Part shown: positions 16,591 through 25,087 of the stretch, piece after piece
Numbering within the stretch: the stretch's first letter is position 1
How the letters are laid out: each line of letters opens with the position of its first letter
Assembly: GCF_016862975.1 (NCBI RefSeq)
Contig: NZ_BONZ01000009.1
Coordinates: 62,001 to 126,000 of the forward strand
Length of the DNA stretch: 64,000 nucleotides
Reading direction: 5' to 3'
DNA from: Rugosimonospora africana
Lineage (GTDB): Bacteria > Actinomycetota > Actinomycetes > Mycobacteriales > Micromonosporaceae
Notes under the pieces: generated by a model
Told to the model about the DNA's origin: nothing
What the model saw: the letters and a program-made list of their open reading frames with translations, nothing else
The model's database searches: none
Program-made: the position numbers and the translations under genes

Positions 16591-16623
16591 GCCGCAAGCG
16601 GGCCGGGGCCGCAAGCGGGGCCA
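16591..16623. repeat. Short tandem repeat between xseA and ispH
   Basis: GCCGCAAGCGGG is repeated with a period of 17 bases in the 266-base divergent region 16479-16744. The same region also holds a diverged pair built on GCTCAGCCAGC. No gene is supported there; the ispH promoter lies at its right end. Confidence 0.6.
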
Positions 16624-16732
16624 GCCGTGCCGAGTCGGCGGCCGGGGTCGCGCGGGACCGGTTGGAGCGGCCGGGTGGCGGTGGTCACCGAGCCGACCGA
16701 GCCGGCCGCCGGGCAGCCCCGGCGGATCCCCG

Positions 16733-16738
16733 TAGGAT
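16733..16738 (+). promoter_or_regulatory. -10 box of ispH, leaderless start
   Basis: TAGGAT ends 6 bases before the GTG at 16745. There is no Shine-Dalgarno sequence in the gap, so the mRNA probably starts at the start codon. Confidence 0.5.
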
Positions 16739-16744
16739 AGGCGG

Positions 16745-17707
16745 GTGACCAAACGCGTGCTGCTCGCCAAGCCCCGTGGCTACTGTGCCGGCGTGGATCG
16801 CGCGGTGCAGACCGTCGAGGAAGCGCTCCGGCTCTACGGAGCCCCCATCTACGTGCGCAAACAGATCGTTCACAACAAGCACGTGGTCGCCACGCTGGAG
16901 GCCCGTGGGGCGATCTTCGTGGAGGAAAACGACGAGGTGCCCGAGGGCGCCACGGTGATCTTCTCGGCCCACGGGGTGGCTCCCGAGGTCTACGAGCAGG
17001 CCCGGGACCGCGGGCTCAGGGCGATCGACGCGACCTGCCCGCTGGTGACCAAGGTGCACCAGGAAGCCCGGCGGTTCGCCGCCGAAGACTACGACATTCT
17101 GCTCATCGGGCACGAAGGGCACGAAGAGGTCGTCGGTACCTCGGGGGAGGCCCCCGAGCACATCCACCTGGTGGACGGGCCGGACAGCGTGGACTCGGTG
17201 ACGGTACGCGACCCGGCCAAGGTCGTCTGGCTGTCCCAGACGACGCTGTCGGTCGACGAGACCATGGAGACGGTCACCCGGCTCAAGGATCGGCTCCCGC
17301 TGCTCCAGTCGCCGCCCAGCGACGACATCTGCTACGCCACCCAGAACCGCCAGCACGTGGTGAAGGAGATCGCTCCGTCCTGCGACGTGGTACTCGTGGT
17401 GGGCTCCCGGAACTCCTCGAACTCGGTACGGCTGCGTGAGGTGGCCGTGGACGCGGGCGCGAAGGCCGGTTATCTGATCGACTACGCCTCGGAGATCGAC
17501 CCGGCCTGGCTCGACGGGGCTGAGACCGTCGGCCTCACCTCGGGCGCGAGCGTCCCGGAGGACCTGGTCCTTGAGGTGCTCGCGGCACTGGCCGAGCGCG
17601 GCTTCACCGACGTCGAAGAGGTGACGACGGTGAACGAGCGGACCACCTTCGCGCTGCCGCGTGAGCTCAAGCGGGATATCAAGGCCGCCGCCGGCAACGG
17701 CAACTGA
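16745..17707 (+). CDS. ispH: 4-hydroxy-3-methylbut-2-enyl diphosphate reductase
   Basis: A 320-residue iron-sulphur enzyme that makes isopentenyl and dimethylallyl diphosphate, the last step of the MEP pathway. The three cluster cysteines are in KPRGYCAGV (C14), IDATCPLV (about C98) and DDICYATQ (about C196). The active-site Glu/His set ([24 protein letters not shown]) and the late [11 protein letters not shown] motif are complete. The product feeds prenyl synthases such as the one at 981. The start is fixed by the conserved N-terminus ([16 protein letters not shown]). Confidence 0.97.
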   Translation: MTKRVLLAKPRGYCAGVDRAVQTVEEALRLYGAPIYVRKQIVHNKHVVATLEARGAIFVEENDEVPEGATVIFSAHGVAPEVYEQARDRGLRAIDATCPLVTKVHQEARRFAAEDYDILLIGHEGHEEVVGTSGEAPEHIHLVDGPDSVDSVTVRDPAKVVWLSQTTLSVDETMETVTRLKDRLPLLQSPPSDDICYATQNRQHVVKEIAPSCDVVLVVGSRNSSNSVRLREVAVDAGAKAGYLIDYASEIDPAWLDGAETVGLTSGASVPEDLVLEVLAALAERGFTDVEEVTTVNERTTFALPRELKRDIKAAAGNGN

Positions 17708-17719
17708 ATCGGGCCTGCG

Positions 17720-18895
17720 CTAGGCGTCGTCGCCGAGCGTGCCGCCGCCTGCCTCGGGCGCGGCGATGCCCTCGGCCAGTTCGGGCGACTGGAGCTGGCG
17801 CGGTGCCACCTCCAGCTGTGCCGGTGTCTCCAGCTCCTCGTCCGAGACGCCCATCTCGGCGAACTTGCGCGCGCTGACCAGGACCCGGGACTCCAGCGAG
17901 CCCATCGCCCGGTTGTACGCCGTGACCGCCCCGCCCAGCGACGCTCCGAGCCTGGCCAGGTGCGTGCTCATCGTGGAGAGCCTGGTGTAGAGGTCTCGGC
18001 CGAGAGAGTGCACCGCGACCGCGTTGCGGGCCAGCGCGTCCTGTCGCCAGGAGTAGGCGATCGTGCGCAGCATGGCGATCAGCGTGGCCGGCGTGGCGAT
18101 GACCACGTTACGGCTGAACGCGAACTCCAGCAGCATCGCGTCGCGCCGCAGGGCGGCGTCGAGGAACGGGTCGGCCGGCACGAACAGCACGACGAACTCC
18201 GGTGTCTGCTCGAACGCGGCCCAGTAGGTCTTCGCGGCCAGCGCCTCGACGTGACCCCGCAGGTGTTTGGCGTGCCGGTCGAGTTCGTCGTCGCGGGTGC
18301 GCTCGTCGCGCGCCTCCATCGCGTTGAGGTACGCGTCGAGCGGCGCCTTGGAGTCGACCACCACGTGCCGGCCGCCGGCCAGCCGGACGACCAGGTCCGG
18401 CCGCACGACTCCGCGGTCGGTCGTCGCGGTCACCTGCTCGTTGAAGTCGCAGTTGTCGAGCATGCCGGCCGCTTCCACGATCCGGCGGAGCTGGATCTCG
18501 CCCCACCGGCCGCGGGTCGTGGGCGTGCGCAGCGCCGCGACGAGCTGGCTGGTCTCGGTGCGCAGAGCCGAGGAGACCGACTGCATCTGGCGCACCTCGG
18601 TGCGCAGCTCGGCATAGGAGTCGACGCGATCGTTCTCCACCTCGACGACGCGCCGCTCGTAGCGGTGGATCGCCTCCTGTAACGGCGCCAACAGCTGGCT
18701 CAGGCTGGTGTGCTGGTCGCGGGTCGCCTCGTGGGACAGGGCGCGCAGCGACTGCTCCAGGCGGGCCTCTCCCTCTCTGGTGGCCTGCAGGGTGGCGTCG
18801 AGCCGGGCGACCTCCGCCGCGGAGCGGGCTCGGGCGGCGAGCCAGCCGAGTGCGACACCTGCCGCCAAACCGATCAGGACGAGCAGGAGGGACAT
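17720..18895 (-). CDS. rmuC: DNA recombination protein RmuC family
   Basis: A 391-residue protein. The N-terminus is a membrane segment (SLLLVLIGLAAGVALGWLAA, residues 2-21) followed by a coiled coil to about residue 130. The RmuC core comes next: RGRWGEIQLRRIVEAAGM, DNCDFNEQ, VVRPDLVVRLAGGRHVVVDSKAPLDAYL and QTPEFVVLFVPADPFL. The VDSKAPL acidic-Lys motif is that of a restriction-endonuclease-like fold. RmuC limits inversions at short inverted repeats in E. coli; its biochemical action is still unclear. The C-terminal 35 residues are acidic and variable. It converges on ispH with 12 bases between them. Confidence 0.93.
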   Translation of the reverse strand: MSLLLVLIGLAAGVALGWLAARARSAAEVARLDATLQATREGEARLEQSLRALSHEATRDQHTSLSQLLAPLQEAIHRYERRVVEVENDRVDSYAELRTEVRQMQSVSSALRTETSQLVAALRTPTTRGRWGEIQLRRIVEAAGMLDNCDFNEQVTATTDRGVVRPDLVVRLAGGRHVVVDSKAPLDAYLNAMEARDERTRDDELDRHAKHLRGHVEALAAKTYWAAFEQTPEFVVLFVPADPFLDAALRRDAMLLEFAFSRNVVIATPATLIAMLRTIAYSWRQDALARNAVAVHSLGRDLYTRLSTMSTHLARLGASLGGAVTAYNRAMGSLESRVLVSARKFAEMGVSDEELETPAQLEVAPRQLQSPELAEGIAAPEAGGGTLGDDA

Positions 18896-18969
18896 GCCGC
18901 CAGCATGCCGGATCGGTACGACAATTGGCCGGGCGACGCGCGCAGGTGTGGCGGGTGGTCGGCGCCAGG

Positions 18970-18975
18970 TACCGT
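18970..18975 (+). promoter_or_regulatory. -10 box, leaderless start
   Basis: TACCGT ends 6 bases before the ATG at 18982 and there is no ribosome binding site between them. Confidence 0.45.
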
Positions 18976-18981
18976 GAGCCC

Positions 18982-19785
18982 ATGTGGTGGTCGCGCAGGC
19001 GTAAGGAACGGGAGCTGGCGGACGCGCGGGAGGAGGCGCTTCGCTGGTACGAACGTCTCGGCGGGCAGATCATGAACCTGCCTCCGGGCGAGGAGGCCGC
19101 CACGAAGCAGGCCCTCGTCGACGCGGGGGAGCGCTATAACGCGGCCGGCGGCCAGCTCGACCGGGCGACCACAGTCAAGCAGTACGAGCTGGCCCGGGAG
19201 ACCTCCCTGGAGGGGCTGGCGTATGTCCGGGCGGCCCGGGTCGCGATGGGCCTCGACCCCGGTCCCGAGCTGCCACCGCTGGCCGGGCAGCGGCAGGCCG
19301 GCGCGGTCCGCCAGCCGCGTTCCGTTGAGGTGCAGGGCCAGGAATACCGCGCCTCGCCCCGGCCCGCCTCGGACACGCCGTATTACTACCCCGGCGGCAT
19401 GGTCTCCGGTCGTCCGGTCCCGTCCGGCTGGTATTCGGAGCCGTGGTGGAAGACGGCACTGGTGGCCGGCGCGTGGGGCGTCGGTGGCGCGCTGGTCTTC
19501 GACGCGCTGTTCAGCCCGGGCTGGGGCGGCGGTTGGGGCGGTGGCGGTTTCGAGAGCGGCTACGACTCCGGGTACGACCAGGGTTTCGACGCGGGCTATG
19601 ACCAGGGGCAGGACCAGGCCCAGGACCAGGATCAAGGGCAGGACCAGGACCAGGGCGCGGACTACACCGACGCCAGCTACGACACCGGCGGGTACGACGA
19701 CAGCGGCGGCTACGACGGCGGATATGACGGTGGCTTCGACGGCGGCGGTTTCGACGGCGGTGACTTCGGGGGCGGCGACTTCTGA
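18982..19785 (+). CDS. Hypothetical protein with helical domain and Gly/Asp-rich low-complexity tail
   Basis: A 267-residue protein that I cannot assign. Residues 1-100 are charged and helical (RRRKERELADAREEALRWYE, then TVKQYELARETSLEGLAYV). A linker with Pro/Tyr follows, a hydrophobic stretch (WWKTALVAGAWGVGGALVFDALF, about 153-175) could be one membrane span, and the last 85 residues are a repetitive Gly/Asp/Gln/Tyr tail (GYDSGYDQGFDAGYDQGQ). Proteins with this layout, often with a C-terminal Gly-rich tail as in TPM-domain proteins, are membrane-associated, but I see no TPM domain. The start is fixed by a TACCGT box 6 bases upstream. Confidence 0.65.
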   Translation: MWWSRRRKERELADAREEALRWYERLGGQIMNLPPGEEAATKQALVDAGERYNAAGGQLDRATTVKQYELARETSLEGLAYVRAARVAMGLDPGPELPPLAGQRQAGAVRQPRSVEVQGQEYRASPRPASDTPYYYPGGMVSGRPVPSGWYSEPWWKTALVAGAWGVGGALVFDALFSPGWGGGWGGGGFESGYDSGYDQGFDAGYDQGQDQAQDQDQGQDQDQGADYTDASYDTGGYDDSGGYDGGYDGGFDGGGFDGGDFGGGDF

Positions 19786-19851
19786 GCCGACCGGTCCGTC
19801 ACCCCGACGCTGAGTCCGGCGCTTCGGCCCGGTCCAGCGTTTCCGCCGATC

Positions 19852-20466
19852 TCAGGAACCGTCACGCAGGTCGCTCAGCCGCTCCGGCACAAACCTGATG
19901 TCCTCGAACGTGGCCGCGCTGCCCTTCCCGGTGGGTGACTGTGCCTCGAACCCGATCCGGACCGCCGAGGCACCCAGGTCGAAGTACCGCACGAAGGACC
20001 AGCGCGCCGCACCGGAACCGGAGGCGGGCGGCACCGAGGCATGGAACGCGAACGCTGTTCCGATCCGGGAGATCCGCAGCCGTACCTTGTCGCCGTCGAC
20101 CAGGAACGCGTTGGCGTCGTCGGACGGCCCGCGGGTCACCACCGTGACCACCATCGGCTCGCCCTGGGGCGACAGTTCGAAGCACAACTTCGCCCAGTGC
20201 TGCTCGTCGGCCCACAGCAGCAGCACGCCGGCGTCGAAGGTCTCGGCGAAATCCACGCTCACCGTCGCGGCCAGCTGGAAGTCGCCTTCCGGCGGGGTGC
20301 CCAGCAGGCGTGGGGCGTTCAGGTAGGTGGCGTCTCCGGCCGGGTCCACGAACAGGTCGGTACCCGGACCGGCTTCGATCCGGAGCGGTTCGGGGGACCA
20401 GCCGGTGGGCAGCGCCTCCCACCGTAACGACATGGGCAGGCCGGCCAGCGCGATCGTGTCATCCAT
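19852..20466 (-). CDS. DUF1349 protein (concanavalin-A-like fold)
   Basis: A 204-residue protein of the DUF1349 family. The diagnostic segments are LRIEAGPGTDLFVDP near the N-terminus, GDFQLAATVSVDFAETFDAGVLLLWADEQHWAKLCFE (read as overlapping beta-strands) and SFVRYFDLGASAVRIGFEAQSP at the end. The fold is a lectin/glucanase-like beta-sandwich; the molecular function is not known and no catalytic residues are evident. It starts 15 bases after the stop of the second ABC transporter gene on the same strand, so it is probably the third gene of that operon. Confidence 0.85.
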   Translation of the reverse strand: MDDTIALAGLPMSLRWEALPTGWSPEPLRIEAGPGTDLFVDPAGDATYLNAPRLLGTPPEGDFQLAATVSVDFAETFDAGVLLLWADEQHWAKLCFELSPQGEPMVVTVVTRGPSDDANAFLVDGDKVRLRISRIGTAFAFHASVPPASGSGAARWSFVRYFDLGASAVRIGFEAQSPTGKGSAATFEDIRFVPERLSDLRDGS

Positions 20467-20481
20467 TCCAGTGATTCTGGC

Positions 20482-22323
20482 CTATACCAGGCTGTCTTGC
20501 CATTGCCTGTGCAGCCGGGCGTAGCGTCCCTGCCCCTCGATCAGCACCGACGGGCTGCCGTCCTCCACGATCCGGCCGCCGTCGAGCACCAGTACCCGAT
20601 CGGCAATCTCCACTGTGGACAGTCGGTGTGCGATGACGATCGCGGTACGGGAGGCCAGGATCGTGCGCAGCGCATGCTGCACCAGGCGCTCGGACGGGAC
20701 GTCGAGTGACGAGGTGGCCTCGTCGAGGATGAGCACCGCGGGGTCGGCGAGGAACGCCCGGGCGAACGCGACCAGTTGGCGCTGGCCGGCCGACAGCCTG
20801 CCGCCGCGCTTGCGCACGTCGGTCTCGTACCCCTCGGGAAGCGCCCGGATGAACCCGTCCGCGCCGATCGCCCGTGCGGCGGCGACCACCTCGTCGTCGG
20901 ACGCACCCGGCCGGCCGAACCGGATGTTGTCGGCGACCGTGCCGGAGAACAGGAAATTCTCCTGGGTGACCATCACCACCGCGGACCGCAGGTCTTCGTC
21001 CGGCAGGTCGCGCAGGTCGACGCCGTCGAGCCGGATCTTCCCGCCGGTCGGGTCGTAGAAGCGCGACACCAGTTTGGCGATGGTGGTCTTCCCCGCCCCG
21101 GTCGCGCCGACTACGGCGAGCGTCTGCCCGGCCGGGATGCGCAGGTCGAAGGTGGGCAGCACGAGCCGGTCGGCGCGGTACCCGAAGGACACCTCGTCGA
21201 ACTCGATCTCGCCCCGGGCGGCGCGGGCCGGCAGTGCCCGGGGCGTGGCCGGCTCGGGTACGGCCGGTGGCTCGTCCAGCACGCCGGAGAGCTTCTCCAG
21301 AGCCGCGGTCGCGGACTGCAGCGAGTTGTAGAACTGCGACAGGTCCTGCATCGGCTCGAAGAACTTCCGCAGGTACAGCAGGAACGCGGCCAGCACGCCG
21401 ATCTCGGTGTGGTGGTGCAGCACCCGGTAGCCGCCGTAGGTGAGCACGGCGGCGATGGTCACGTTGCCGATCACCTTGATGCCCGGCGAGAACAGCGAGA
21501 TCAGCTGAAACGCGCGCAGGTTGGCCCGCCGGTACTCGTCGTTGACCGCCTCGAAGATCTCCTGGTTGCGCGGCTCGCGGCGGAACACCTGCACCGCCCG
21601 GATGCCGCCGGTCGACTCCACGAAGTGCACGATGACCAGTGCGACCGCCTCACGGGTGCGCCGGTAGGCCCGGGCCGAGTTCTGCTGGAACCAGCGGGAC
21701 AGCCAGAGCAGGAACGGGAACGCGACGAGCGACACCAGTGCCATCGGCGTGTCCAGTACCAGCAGGATTACGGCGACACTGACCACCGACAGCGCGGACA
21801 GCACCAGATCTTCGATACCGCCGTCGAGCAGTTCGGAGATGGAGTCCATGTCGCTGGTGAGCCGGGAGATCACCCGACCCGACGTGTACCGCTCGTGGAA
21901 GCCGACCGAGAGCCGCTGGAAGTGCCGGTATACCCGGTTTCGCAGGTCGAGAAGGATGGCCTGGCCGATCTTGCCGGACAGCGCGATGAAGCCGCGCTTG
22001 CCGCAGTATGCGGCGACCACGGACACGGCGAATGCGATGCCGATGTCGATCATGACGCCCGCGTGCCGGGGATGCGCACTCAGCGGCGGCAGTCCCTTGT
22101 CGATGCCGAGCATCACCAGGTAGGGCCCGGCCATCTCGGCCCCGCTCTGCATCAGCAGCAGGAACACCACCACGATCAACACCCGCCGGTGCGGTCGCAC
22201 CAGCGAGCCGAGCAGTGCCCGGGAACCCGCACGCAGCCGGACGGCCGAGCCGCCCTCGGCCGCGGTCCGTTCGGCGTCCTCGTCGGCGGCGCGGCCCCGC
22301 CAGGCCTCGACGTCGATGCTCAC
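20482..22323 (-). CDS. ABC exporter half-transporter with canonical ATPase site
   Basis: A 613-residue fusion of a six-helix membrane domain (about residues 40-330) and a nucleotide-binding domain. Walker A is GATGAGKTT (about 404-412), Q-loop VTQENFLF, signature LSAGQRQL (about 507-514), Walker B VLILDEATSSLD with the catalytic Glu, and H-loop IAHRLS. It follows a related half-transporter gene after 36 bases; that partner lacks the catalytic Glu, so the two very probably form a heterodimer, as in TM287/288-type exporters and resembling mycobacterial Rv1272c/Rv1273c. The signature here is LSAGQ instead of LSGGQ, which would belong to the degenerate site. Substrate (drug or lipid) unknown. Confidence 0.92.
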   Translation of the reverse strand: MSIDVEAWRGRAADEDAERTAAEGGSAVRLRAGSRALLGSLVRPHRRVLIVVVFLLLMQSGAEMAGPYLVMLGIDKGLPPLSAHPRHAGVMIDIGIAFAVSVVAAYCGKRGFIALSGKIGQAILLDLRNRVYRHFQRLSVGFHERYTSGRVISRLTSDMDSISELLDGGIEDLVLSALSVVSVAVILLVLDTPMALVSLVAFPFLLWLSRWFQQNSARAYRRTREAVALVIVHFVESTGGIRAVQVFRREPRNQEIFEAVNDEYRRANLRAFQLISLFSPGIKVIGNVTIAAVLTYGGYRVLHHHTEIGVLAAFLLYLRKFFEPMQDLSQFYNSLQSATAALEKLSGVLDEPPAVPEPATPRALPARAARGEIEFDEVSFGYRADRLVLPTFDLRIPAGQTLAVVGATGAGKTTIAKLVSRFYDPTGGKIRLDGVDLRDLPDEDLRSAVVMVTQENFLFSGTVADNIRFGRPGASDDEVVAAARAIGADGFIRALPEGYETDVRKRGGRLSAGQRQLVAFARAFLADPAVLILDEATSSLDVPSERLVQHALRTILASRTAIVIAHRLSTVEIADRVLVLDGGRIVEDGSPSVLIEGQGRYARLHRQWQDSLV

Positions 22324-22359
22324 CCTGCCACCCCCAGAAACTTCCGTCCGCCCGTGCCG

Positions 22360-24129
22360 CTACGCGTCGACGCGGCTGGTCTCCGCCTCGGCGGAGAGCA
22401 CCGCGCGGTACTCCGGAACCGTCGCCATCAGCTCCGAGTGGGTGCCGACCGCCGCGATCACGCCGTCGCGCAGCAGCGCGACCCGGTCGGCCAGCGCGAC
22501 GGTCGACGGGCGGTGCACCACGATCAGCGCCGTTGTGTCGCGCAGCACCCTGGCCAGGGCCTCCTCGACCAGCGCCTCGGTGTGCACGTCCAGCGCGGAG
22601 AGCGGGTCGTCGAGGACGAGTACCCGCGGCTTGCCGATCACCGCCCGGGCCAGCGCGAGGCGCTGCCGCTGCCCACCGGACAGCGACAACCCCTGCTCGC
22701 CGACCCGGGTGTCCAGCCCCCAGGGCAGTTCGTAGACGAATTCGGCCTGGGCGACCGACAGCGCCTCGGCGATCTCCTCGTCGGTCGCGTCCGGCCGGCC
22801 CAGCGTCAGGTTCTCCCGTACCGACATCGAGAACAACGTGGGCTCCTCGAACGCCACGCCGACGATCTCGCGCAACGAGTCCAGTCGCAGCGAGCGGACG
22901 TCCCGGCCGTCGATCGTGATCCGGCCGCTGGTCACGTCGTAGAGCCGGGGCACCAGCGACACCAGCGAGGTCTTGCCGGAGCCGGTCACTCCGACGATGG
23001 CCAGCGTCTCGCCGGGCTCGACCTCCAGGTCGATGTGGCGCAGCACCGGCACGTCGGCGCCCGGGTAGGTGAAGCTCACCGCGTCGAACCGGAGCCGGCC
23101 CTCGGCCTGCCGCGCCACAAGCCGGTCCGGACCGTCCACAATGGACGGCTGAACGTCGAACACCTCGTAGATCCGGTCGGCCGCGGTCATCGCCTCCTGG
23201 CCGTTCGCGATGATCCAACCCAGCGAGTCGATCGGCCAGATCAGCATCAACTGGAGGGAGACGAACGCGACCAGGCCGCCGACCGTCATTCCGCCGCTGG
23301 CCACCGCGTAGGCCCCGCCGACCAGCACGATGGCGAGCGTGACGTTGGGTACCGCGTCGAACTCCGCCCAACTGCGGGCGAGCAGCCGGGCCTTGGCCAC
23401 CCCGGTGTCGTGCACCAGGCGGGCGCCCGCGTGGAACAGGCCGCCCATGTGTCGCCTGCGGCCGAATGACTTGATCACCCGGATGCCCTGCGCCGACTCC
23501 TCCACCAGCGTCGCCAGGTCACCCAGCTGGTCCTGCTGGAGCCGGGAGATGGTCAGGTAGTACCGGGTGAACTTGCGCGACGCGAGGAACAGCGGGACCG
23601 AGGACAGCGCGACCACGAGGCCGAGCGGCCAGTACAGCCGCAGCAGGAGCAGCACCACGACGATGTAGGTGCCGAGGTTGACGACCAGGAAGATCAGCCC
23701 GAACGACAGGAAGCGCCGGATCACGCCGAGGTCGGTGGTCACTCGGGAGAGCAACTGGCCGGACTGCCAGCGATCGTGGAACGACATCGGCAGGCGCTGG
23801 AGGTGCGCGTACAGGTCGTTTCGGATCGCATACTCCATCTGGAGCGAGGTCGTCGACTGGGTCCAGCGTCGAATGAAGATCAACAGAGCCTCGACGAGCC
23901 CGAGCAACAGAGCCAACGCACCGAGCAGGAGCAGACCGCCGGGCTGCCGGTGGCGCACCGGACCGTCGACCACCCGCTGCACCACGAGGGGGACGACGAT
24001 GCTCGCCCCGGTCGCGCCGGCCGCGGCGATGAACATCCAGACCATCGCGACGACGTAGGGGCGCAGATAGCGGCGGAGGCGCCAGAGGCTTGTTAGCGGA
24101 CGTTTGGGAGGGGAAACGTCAGCAGACAC
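22360..24129 (-). CDS. ABC exporter half-transporter with degenerate ATPase site
   Basis: A 589-residue half-transporter: membrane domain to about residue 310 and a nucleotide-binding domain with Walker A GVTGSGKTS (about 378-386), signature LSGGQRQRL, and Walker B VLVLDDPLSALD. The catalytic Glu is replaced by Asp (LDDP instead of LDEA) and the Q-loop reads AFEEPTLF with Glu for Gln. The H-loop His is present (VVHRPS). Such features mark the non-hydrolysing half of an asymmetric exporter. The GTG at 24129 has TACGGT on the minus strand about 10 bases upstream. It is the first gene of an operon with the canonical partner and the DUF1349 gene. Confidence 0.92.
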   Translation of the reverse strand: MSADVSPPKRPLTSLWRLRRYLRPYVVAMVWMFIAAAGATGASIVVPLVVQRVVDGPVRHRQPGGLLLLGALALLLGLVEALLIFIRRWTQSTTSLQMEYAIRNDLYAHLQRLPMSFHDRWQSGQLLSRVTTDLGVIRRFLSFGLIFLVVNLGTYIVVVLLLLRLYWPLGLVVALSSVPLFLASRKFTRYYLTISRLQQDQLGDLATLVEESAQGIRVIKSFGRRRHMGGLFHAGARLVHDTGVAKARLLARSWAEFDAVPNVTLAIVLVGGAYAVASGGMTVGGLVAFVSLQLMLIWPIDSLGWIIANGQEAMTAADRIYEVFDVQPSIVDGPDRLVARQAEGRLRFDAVSFTYPGADVPVLRHIDLEVEPGETLAIVGVTGSGKTSLVSLVPRLYDVTSGRITIDGRDVRSLRLDSLREIVGVAFEEPTLFSMSVRENLTLGRPDATDEEIAEALSVAQAEFVYELPWGLDTRVGEQGLSLSGGQRQRLALARAVIGKPRVLVLDDPLSALDVHTEALVEEALARVLRDTTALIVVHRPSTVALADRVALLRDGVIAAVGTHSELMATVPEYRAVLSAEAETSRVDA

Positions 24130-24329
24130 TCCTCGACCGTAGTCGGTCTGTACGACAGTTTACGAGCAAGTTTCCGCTACCCGACCCTCGCGGGTGAGTA
24201 CCCATCGTTTCACGTGAATCCCTCGTCGGTAAGTGGCGACCGCGAAGCCAGTCCCTACCACCGGTACGGGTGGGCCGGGCGGCCGTGGACCGGGCCCGTC
24301 CCGGCGGTACGAGATCCTGATCACTCGAC

Positions 24330-24335
24330 TACCGT
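24330..24335 (+). promoter_or_regulatory. -10 box of the methyltransferase gene, leaderless start
   Basis: TACCGT lies 8 bases before the ATG at 24344, without a ribosome binding site. Confidence 0.45.
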
Positions 24336-24343
24336 GTCCCGCC

Positions 24344-24988
24344 ATGGATGCCGAAGGCTGGTTGGAGGACACCCGCAATTCCTACGACACCGTCGCGGTC
24401 AGCTATGCCGACCAGATGCGTGACGCCCTCGCCGGGGAGCCATACGTGCGGGGGATCCTGGCGCTGTTCGCCGACCTGGTTTCCAGTGCCGGTGGCGGGC
24501 CGGTGGCGGACGTCGGCTGCGGGCCGGGGCTGGTCACCGGGCACCTGAACGAGCTGGGCGTCGACGCGTTCGGGATCGACCTCTCACCCGCGATGATCGA
24601 AGTGGCCCGGCGCGAGCGTCCGGGCCTGCGGTTCGAGGTGGGTTCGATGACCGACCTCACGCTCGGGGACGCGTCGCTGGCCGGTCTGCTCGCCTGGTTC
24701 ACGCTGATCCACATCCCCGACCACGAGGTGCCCTCGATCTTCGCGCAGTTCCGGCGGGTACTGCGGCCCGGCAGCCCGCTGCTGCTGGGCTTCTATGTCG
24801 GCGACGGATCCCGGCTGAAGACCCAGGGCTACGGCGGCCACCCGATGAAGGTGCACGTCCACCGCCGGCCGCCGGAGCGGGTCGCGGACTGGCTACGCGA
24901 CGCCGGGTTCACGATCGAGGCGCAGATGCTGCTCGACCCGGACGACAGGTTCCCGGTCGCGGTGGTCTTCGCGAGCCTCCGTCCGTGA
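24344..24988 (+). CDS. Class I SAM-dependent methyltransferase
   Basis: A 214-residue methyltransferase. Motif I is VADVGCGPGLVTGHL (about residues 52-66), followed by the acidic GIDLSPAMIEVARRE strand-2 motif (about 75-90), and motif post-II GLLAWFTLIHIPDHEVP. The C-terminal part has a His-rich loop (MKVHVHRRPPERVADWLRDAGF) and no further domain. The substrate cannot be inferred. The ATG at 24344 is chosen because it begins the natural N-terminal helix (MDAEGWLEDTRNSYD) and has a promoter box directly upstream; the open frame further upstream is not needed. It converges on the alkA gene across four 19-base repeats. Confidence 0.85.
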   Translation: MDAEGWLEDTRNSYDTVAVSYADQMRDALAGEPYVRGILALFADLVSSAGGGPVADVGCGPGLVTGHLNELGVDAFGIDLSPAMIEVARRERPGLRFEVGSMTDLTLGDASLAGLLAWFTLIHIPDHEVPSIFAQFRRVLRPGSPLLLGFYVGDGSRLKTQGYGGHPMKVHVHRRPPERVADWLRDAGFTIEAQMLLDPDDRFPVAVVFASLRP

Positions 24989-25011
24989 GCCGGTCGCCCG
25001 CTCGGCAGACC

Positions 25012-25087
25012 GGGAGACCTGACCGCGTTCGGGGGACCTGACCGCGTTCGGGGGACCCGACCGCTTTTGGGAGACCCGACAGCGCTC
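25012..25087 (-). repeat. Stop-anchored tandem repeat, type C (4 x 19 bases)
   Basis: Four uninterrupted 19-base units (25012, 25031, 25050, 25069), for example GGGGGACCTGACCGCGTTC, differing by one to five substitutions. The unit at the right end contains most of the stop codon of the alkA gene, so on the minus strand the array begins right at TGA, continuing GCGCTGTCGGG. There are no spacers between units, so it is not a CRISPR array. Confidence 0.9.

Noticed and set aside
20776-23469. Open frame of about 900 codons antisense to the ABC transporter genes
   Set aside because: His/Asp/Gln-rich shadow without domains; the two ABC genes on the other strand have complete motifs.
25012-25087. 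CRISPR-like short repeat array
   Set aside because: Units are directly adjacent with no spacers and no cas genes are in the window.
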